Source of the DNA: CAYNYM01 sp049366815
Lineage (GTDB): Bacteria > Desulfobacterota > DSM-4660 > Desulfatiglandales > HGW-15
NCBI GenBank assembly: GCA_049366815.1
Contig: JBMNCO010000257.1
Location: forward strand, 1 to 19,236
DNA length: 19,236 nucleotides
Direction: 5' to 3'
The notes under the pieces were generated by a model. It was not told the origin of the DNA and made no database searches. It worked only from the letters and a program-made list of their open reading frames with translations. Positions 15,091 to 19,236 of the stretch are shown piece after piece; the stretch's first letter is position 1, and the number at the start of each line of letters is the position of its first letter. Position numbers and translations under genes: made by a program.

Positions 15091-17049
15091 ATGAGAATAC
15101 AACTCTACAAGAGAATCTTCCTGAATTTTGTCCTGGCCATCGCGATCTTCGGTATCCTTGCAGCCGCGGTCGGTGCCGTGCTGATAAATCGCAATACCTT
15201 GAACGAAGCCCAACGCCGGGTGAGCCTCGATTTGCGTTCGGCATGGAGCGTTATCGAGGGTGAGCTTGACAGCCTGGAAATCTTCGTGACCGCCATCAGC
15301 GCAGGAAAAAGGGTACAAGACGCCTACAATACGCCTGGTTCCTATGAATTTCGGGAGAGCCTCGAGGTGGCGAGGAGGCAAAGTCATTTTGACTTTCTGA
15401 CACTCACGGACAATAAGGGACGGGTGATCCTCAGGACGCTGGCGCCCTATACCACCGGTGATTATCTGACCCATGATCCCTTTGTGCGGAGTGCCTTGAG
15501 GGGGGAAACCGTAAGTGGTTTTGCCATTCTAGACCTACACCGGCTGCAGTCAGAGGGGGGGGATCTGGAAGAGAGGGCATTCATGGTGTTCGAACCCACC
15601 CCCAAGGCCAAACCCAGGGCGAAGTCCTATGAAAGTTCCGGCATGGCACTCATCGCCGCGGCCCCGGTCGAGGATGAGACGGGCGCCAGAAGGGGCACCA
15701 TCTATGCCGGGGTCCTCCTCAATCGTAAGCACGGGATTGTGGAAAAGATCCAGTCCATTGTCTTTGAAGACCGGACGTACAAGGGCAAGCCCTTGGGGAC
15801 GGTGACCGTCTTTCAATGGGACAGCCGCATTGCGACCAACGTCACCCTGGCCAGCGGGAACAAGGCCATCGGCACGCGGGTGAGCGAGGAGGTCTACAAC
15901 AAGGTCCTGGAAAATAACCTCAATTATTATGACAGGGCCTTTGTCGTGAACGACTGGTATCTGAGCGCCTATGACCCGATCCATGATATCGAGGGGAAGG
16001 TGATCGGCATCCTCTATGTAGGGGTTTTGGCCAGACAATACGACGACCTGAAGCGGAACCTGTGGTCGCTTTACGGTCTTATGTCCCTGGGGGCGGCCGT
16101 TATCGTACTTGCCCTGGGACTGGTATTTTCCAGACGCCTGACCGGATCAATCAGCCGACTGGCCGATGCCGCAGGCGAAATTACCCGGGGGCGGCTCGAC
16201 CTGAAGGTGCCCAAGCCCCGCTACGATGACGAGGTCCGGGACCTCACAAAGGCCTTCAATGTCATGGCGGACAGCCTCAGGGAAAGAGAAGATAGGCTGA
16301 CAAGGACCAATACCGAACTGGAGTACACCAACCGCTCACTTCAGATAGCGAATCACAACTATTTGAATATGCTGGGTTTTGTTTCCCATGAGCTGAAGAA
16401 TACCCTGGGGGTCATCTATACCTCGGCCAATGCCCTGCGCATGGTTTCGGTGGGTCAACTGAATCCTTCCCAGGATAGCCTGGTTCAGAACATCGCCAGG
16501 AGCATCGACAAGGCCTTGATCATGACCCGTAACTACCTCGATCTTTCGCGCATAGAAAAAGGCGAGCTCAAGGTCGAGCCGAAAAATATCGATATGGTCA
16601 AGGATGTCCTGAAACCGGTCCTGGATGAATTCAATGAAACGATCGCAGAAAAGGCCGTTACCGTTGAAAACGCCATGCCGGAGACCATCCCACTCAAGGG
16701 GGACCGGGATCTCCTTCAGATCGTCTATAAGAATCTCATCGATAATGCCCTGAAATACGGCAGGGAAGGGGGGAAGATAAGACTGGCCTTCACACAGATG
16801 GGAAACGCCCTGCGCTTCGAGGTCTGGAACGAAGGGCCGGATCTCTCCAAGGAGCAGCTTTCACAGATCTTTGACAAGTTCGTTCGGATCAAAGAGAAAA
16901 CGGGTTCATCCAAGGGCACGGGATTGGGCCTGTTCATCACAAAAGACATCGTCAACAAGCACGGCGGCGACATCTGGGCCGCATCCGAAGAGGGTAAGTG
17001 GGTGAAGTTCATCTTTACCCTGCCATCCGAACCCTTGGAGACGAACTGA
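15091..17049 (+). CDS. Cache-HAMP sensor histidine kinase
   Basis: The 652-residue protein has a first membrane segment (about 11-33), a large periplasmic Cache-type sensing domain (about 34-325, with VYNKVLENNLNYYDRAFVVN and IGILYVGVL), a second segment (about 326-347) and a HAMP linker (about 348-400). The HisKA domain has phospho-accepting H433 in VSHELKNTLG, and the ATPase domain runs about 535-646. The N box (YKNLIDNALKYG) and G2 box (GTGLGLFITKDIV) are intact. The G1 box reads WNEGPDL, with N where the canonical DxGxG has D and with the second G missing, a pattern I recall in part from related kinases. The ATG follows GGGGGAAAA at suitable distance. The gene is divergent from hydB and converges on hypE with a 19-base gap. 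No response regulator is adjacent on its strand, so the receiver in the hydrogenase operon is a candidate partner. Confidence 0.92.
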   Translation: MRIQLYKRIFLNFVLAIAIFGILAAAVGAVLINRNTLNEAQRRVSLDLRSAWSVIEGELDSLEIFVTAISAGKRVQDAYNTPGSYEFRESLEVARRQSHFDFLTLTDNKGRVILRTLAPYTTGDYLTHDPFVRSALRGETVSGFAILDLHRLQSEGGDLEERAFMVFEPTPKAKPRAKSYESSGMALIAAAPVEDETGARRGTIYAGVLLNRKHGIVEKIQSIVFEDRTYKGKPLGTVTVFQWDSRIATNVTLASGNKAIGTRVSEEVYNKVLENNLNYYDRAFVVNDWYLSAYDPIHDIEGKVIGILYVGVLARQYDDLKRNLWSLYGLMSLGAAVIVLALGLVFSRRLTGSISRLADAAGEITRGRLDLKVPKPRYDDEVRDLTKAFNVMADSLREREDRLTRTNTELEYTNRSLQIANHNYLNMLGFVSHELKNTLGVIYTSANALRMVSVGQLNPSQDSLVQNIARSIDKALIMTRNYLDLSRIEKGELKVEPKNIDMVKDVLKPVLDEFNETIAEKAVTVENAMPETIPLKGDRDLLQIVYKNLIDNALKYGREGGKIRLAFTQMGNALRFEVWNEGPDLSKEQLSQIFDKFVRIKEKTGSSKGTGLGLFITKDIVNKHGGDIWAASEEGKWVKFIFTLPSEPLETN

Positions 17050-17068
17050 TTTGCATCCGGAACCGGCC

Positions 17069-18073
17069 TCAACAAATCCGGGGTAGGAGTTCTCCGGCCG
17101 GCAGATCAATGATCCTGGAGGTCCCCAGCCGTGTCTCCATGACAACCCGTCCGGGATGCTCCCCCGTGATCTCCCCGATGATCACGGCGTCGGTGCCGTA
17201 TTCGTGACGGCGCATCTTTTCAAGGATCCCTTCGGCATCCTGTGGGGCAACCACGGCCACGAGCTTGCCTTCATTGGCTACATGGAGAGGATCGAATCCC
17301 ATGAGCTCGCAGGCGCCTTGAACCGTGCGCCTGAGAGGTATCCTGTCTTCCATGATCCTGATCCCTACCTTTGAGCTTTCCGCAAATTCGTTGAGGGTGC
17401 TCGCGAGCCCCCCGCGGGTGGGATCACGCAGGCAATGGATGTCCGGGCTTACCTCCAGCATGTCCCTTACCAGCCCGTTCAGCGGGGCGCAGTCGCTCTC
17501 CAGGTCTGATTCAAACTGAAGACCCTCTCTGCGGCTCAGGAGGGCAATGCCGTGGTCTCCGATGGTTCCGCTCAGGATTACCTTGTCCCCTATCCGCGCG
17601 CGGAGGCTGGATATGTCCAAGCCTTCCGGCACACGACCTATTCCGGAGGTGTTGATGAAAAGCTGATCGGCACCTCCGCGGTTGACTACCTTGGTGTCCC
17701 CGGTGACGACCGACACCCCGGCCTTGTCCGCCGTTTCCCTGACCGAGCGGATGATTTTTTCGAGCTGTTCCAAGGAAAAGCCTTCCTCCAGGATGAGGGA
17801 AAGGCTCAGGTACATGGGATCGGCCCCCGCCATGGAGAGATCGTTGACCGTGCCGCAGACGGCCAGTTTACCGATGTCCCCGCCGGGAAAGAAGAGGGGG
17901 TTGACCACGTAACTGTCGGTGGTAAATGCCAGGCGACCCTCGAGGCGGATGACGGCTGAATCGTCGAGCCTGTTGACCAGGGGATTGTCCAGTTGGGGCA
18001 GGATGGTCTTTTTGATCAGCTCGTGACTCAGTCTGCCCCCGCTGCCGTGGGCGAGGAGTATCTTATCGTTCAT
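17069..18073 (-). CDS. hypE: Hydrogenase maturation protein HypE (carbamoyl dehydratase)
   Basis: HypE receives a carbamoyl group from HypF on its C-terminal cysteine and dehydrates it with ATP to a thiocyanate, the source of the cyanide ligands on the active-site iron. The 334-residue protein has the PurM-like fold (LAHGSGGRLSHELI; GTVNDLSMAGADP; VVTGDTKVV; LRDPTRGGLASTLNE) and ends in the functional PRIC tail with C334. The open frame extends to 18259, but the ATG at 18073 gives the family N-terminus and overlaps hypD by 11 bases. This indicates translational coupling, and the ribosome-binding site therefore lies within hypD. HypF, its partner, is not encoded in the window. Confidence 0.97.
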   Translation of the reverse strand: MNDKILLAHGSGGRLSHELIKKTILPQLDNPLVNRLDDSAVIRLEGRLAFTTDSYVVNPLFFPGGDIGKLAVCGTVNDLSMAGADPMYLSLSLILEEGFSLEQLEKIIRSVRETADKAGVSVVTGDTKVVNRGGADQLFINTSGIGRVPEGLDISSLRARIGDKVILSGTIGDHGIALLSRREGLQFESDLESDCAPLNGLVRDMLEVSPDIHCLRDPTRGGLASTLNEFAESSKVGIRIMEDRIPLRRTVQGACELMGFDPLHVANEGKLVAVVAPQDAEGILEKMRRHEYGTDAVIIGEITGEHPGRVVMETRLGTSRIIDLPAGELLPRIC

Positions 18074-19157
18074 CGGTCTCACCAAAAAGAAAATAGGCCG
18101 CACAGGCCCCCTCGGAAGAAACCATGCAGGGTCCGACAGGGTGGTCGGGTGTGCAGGCCTTTTTGAAGAGTCTGCATTCGAAGGGTTTTCGGACACCCCG
18201 AAGGATGTCACCACAGATACATCCGGGGGGTTCCACCGGGGGCGGCACTTCGACGGCAAAGGCCGACTCCGCGTCGAATTCCCGAAAGGGCTCCCTCAGC
18301 CTGAGGCCGCTTCCCGGTATGGGTCCGATTCCTCGCCAATCCGCCTCTGAGGCCTCAAAAACCCTGTTCATTATCGCAAGTGCCCCCGGATTCCCTTCAG
18401 GTTCGACACCCCGCCGGTAGGCGATCTCTACGCAGGGCCGGCCCCTCTCGATCTGGGCCAGCATCATGTCCACTGCGACGAGAATGTCCACAGGTTCGAA
18501 ACCGGTAATCACCGAGGCGATGCCGTAATCACCCGCAACAAAGGCGTATGGGCGAGAACCGATGATGCTGCTCACATGGCCCGGACACACAATGCCGTCC
18601 AGTTTGATCTCCCCGGAATCCAGCAGGACCTTGATGACCGGCGGGCACAGCTTGTGCATTGAAAGTACAAAGTAATTCCGGATTCCCCTGGATCGGGCCT
18701 CGAGCACGGAGGCTGCAATCGTGGGCGCTGTGGTTTCGAACCCGATTCCCGCAAGGATCACGAATTTTTCGGGATTCCCACCGGCCATTTCCAGGGCGTC
18801 GAGGGCGGAGTAGACGACCCTCACGTCACTCCCTTCGGCCCTGGCCTGTTGCAGGCTCGATCGGCTCCCGGGGACCCTGAGCATATCTCCGAAGGTAGCA
18901 AGGATGACGGTCGGCAGTCTGGCAAAGGCAATGGCCTTGTCGATCTCGGCAATCGATGTCACGCAGACCGGACAGCCGGGCCCGGAGAGCATGTTCACTT
19001 TCGGGTGGAGGAGCTGACGCAGGCCGTGTTTCATGATCGCAAAGGTGTGCCCCCCGCAGAATTCCATGAAGGTCACGTTCCCGGGCGTACGCCGGTGGAT
19101 CCTCTGCACGAGCCTCTTGACCAGTTCAGGATTCCGATATTCTTCCTGATATTTCAC
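18063..19157 (-). CDS. hypD: Hydrogenase maturation protein HypD
   Basis: HypD is the Fe-S scaffold on which, with HypC, the Fe(CN)2CO group is assembled. The 364-residue protein has the conserved C34 in MEFCGGHTF, C62 and C65 in GPGCPVC, and the central motifs FGDMLRVPG, GIGFETTAPT and CPGHVSSIIG. The C-terminal cysteines for the [4Fe-4S] cluster are C313, C315, C328, C335, C344 and C352, ending in MVSSEGACAAYF. After CGGHT, E. coli HypD has H where this protein has F. The start is GTG at 19157, placed four bases after GGAGG; an overlapping ATG is out of frame. It overlaps hypE by 11 bases. hypC is separated from it, at 7326. Confidence 0.97.
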   Translation of the reverse strand: MKYQEEYRNPELVKRLVQRIHRRTPGNVTFMEFCGGHTFAIMKHGLRQLLHPKVNMLSGPGCPVCVTSIAEIDKAIAFARLPTVILATFGDMLRVPGSRSSLQQARAEGSDVRVVYSALDALEMAGGNPEKFVILAGIGFETTAPTIAASVLEARSRGIRNYFVLSMHKLCPPVIKVLLDSGEIKLDGIVCPGHVSSIIGSRPYAFVAGDYGIASVITGFEPVDILVAVDMMLAQIERGRPCVEIAYRRGVEPEGNPGALAIMNRVFEASEADWRGIGPIPGSGLRLREPFREFDAESAFAVEVPPPVEPPGCICGDILRGVRKPFECRLFKKACTPDHPVGPCMVSSEGACAAYFLFGETDER

Positions 19158-19236
19158 GCATCCTCCATCAGTTATGAATAAAACACATCCAAAATGGAAT
19201 GTGCCGCTGCTTTTTTGGTACCTGAAACTGTAACAC

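Overview
The window looks like a chromosomal segment of a Desulfobacterota (former deltaproteobacteria) anaerobe. This rests on the style of RpoD, DnaG and HisB, a lipoprotein family I associate with that phylum, and a bidirectional NiFe-hydrogenase locus with many two-component genes. It is an inference from gene content, not a database match. No origin, phage, plasmid, CRISPR array or intact insertion sequence was seen.

Layout. Bases 1-6300 are housekeeping and all on the minus strand. Read in the direction of transcription, the order is hisB, a putative lipoprotein, a GatB/YqeY-type protein, dnaG, rpoD and a CAT-anticodon tRNA. This is the macromolecular-synthesis region without rpsU, which often precedes it. 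A 528-base gap with a probable terminator separates yqeY from dnaG.

Bases 6829-19157 form a NiFe-hydrogenase island. On the plus strand are a hydrogenase maturation protease and hypC. On the minus strand is a compact operon (14358 to 10011) encoding a group 3b, NAD(P)-linked sulfhydrogenase-type enzyme in the order hydB, hydG, hydD, hydA, followed 26 bases later by a stand-alone receiver-domain response regulator. A GAF-domain membrane histidine kinase lies further downstream on the same strand (9514 to 7619). A 496-base spacer separates it from the regulator and holds a decayed four-helix-bundle gene among inverted and tandem repeats. Divergent from hydB is a second, Cache-HAMP histidine kinase (15091-17049). 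Converging on it is hypD-hypE on the minus strand.

How the genes work together. HypD and HypC assemble the Fe(CN)2CO group, HypE makes the cyanide donor, and the protease trims the short C-terminal tail of HydA after nickel insertion. HydA carries the NiFe site, HydD and HydB relay electrons through Fe-S clusters, and HydG exchanges them with NAD(P)H through FAD. hypA, hypB and hypF are not in the window and must lie elsewhere if the enzyme is made. The least ordinary point is the placement of one receiver protein inside the hydrogenase operon with two different sensor kinases around it, which suggests a dedicated signalling branch tied to hydrogen metabolism.
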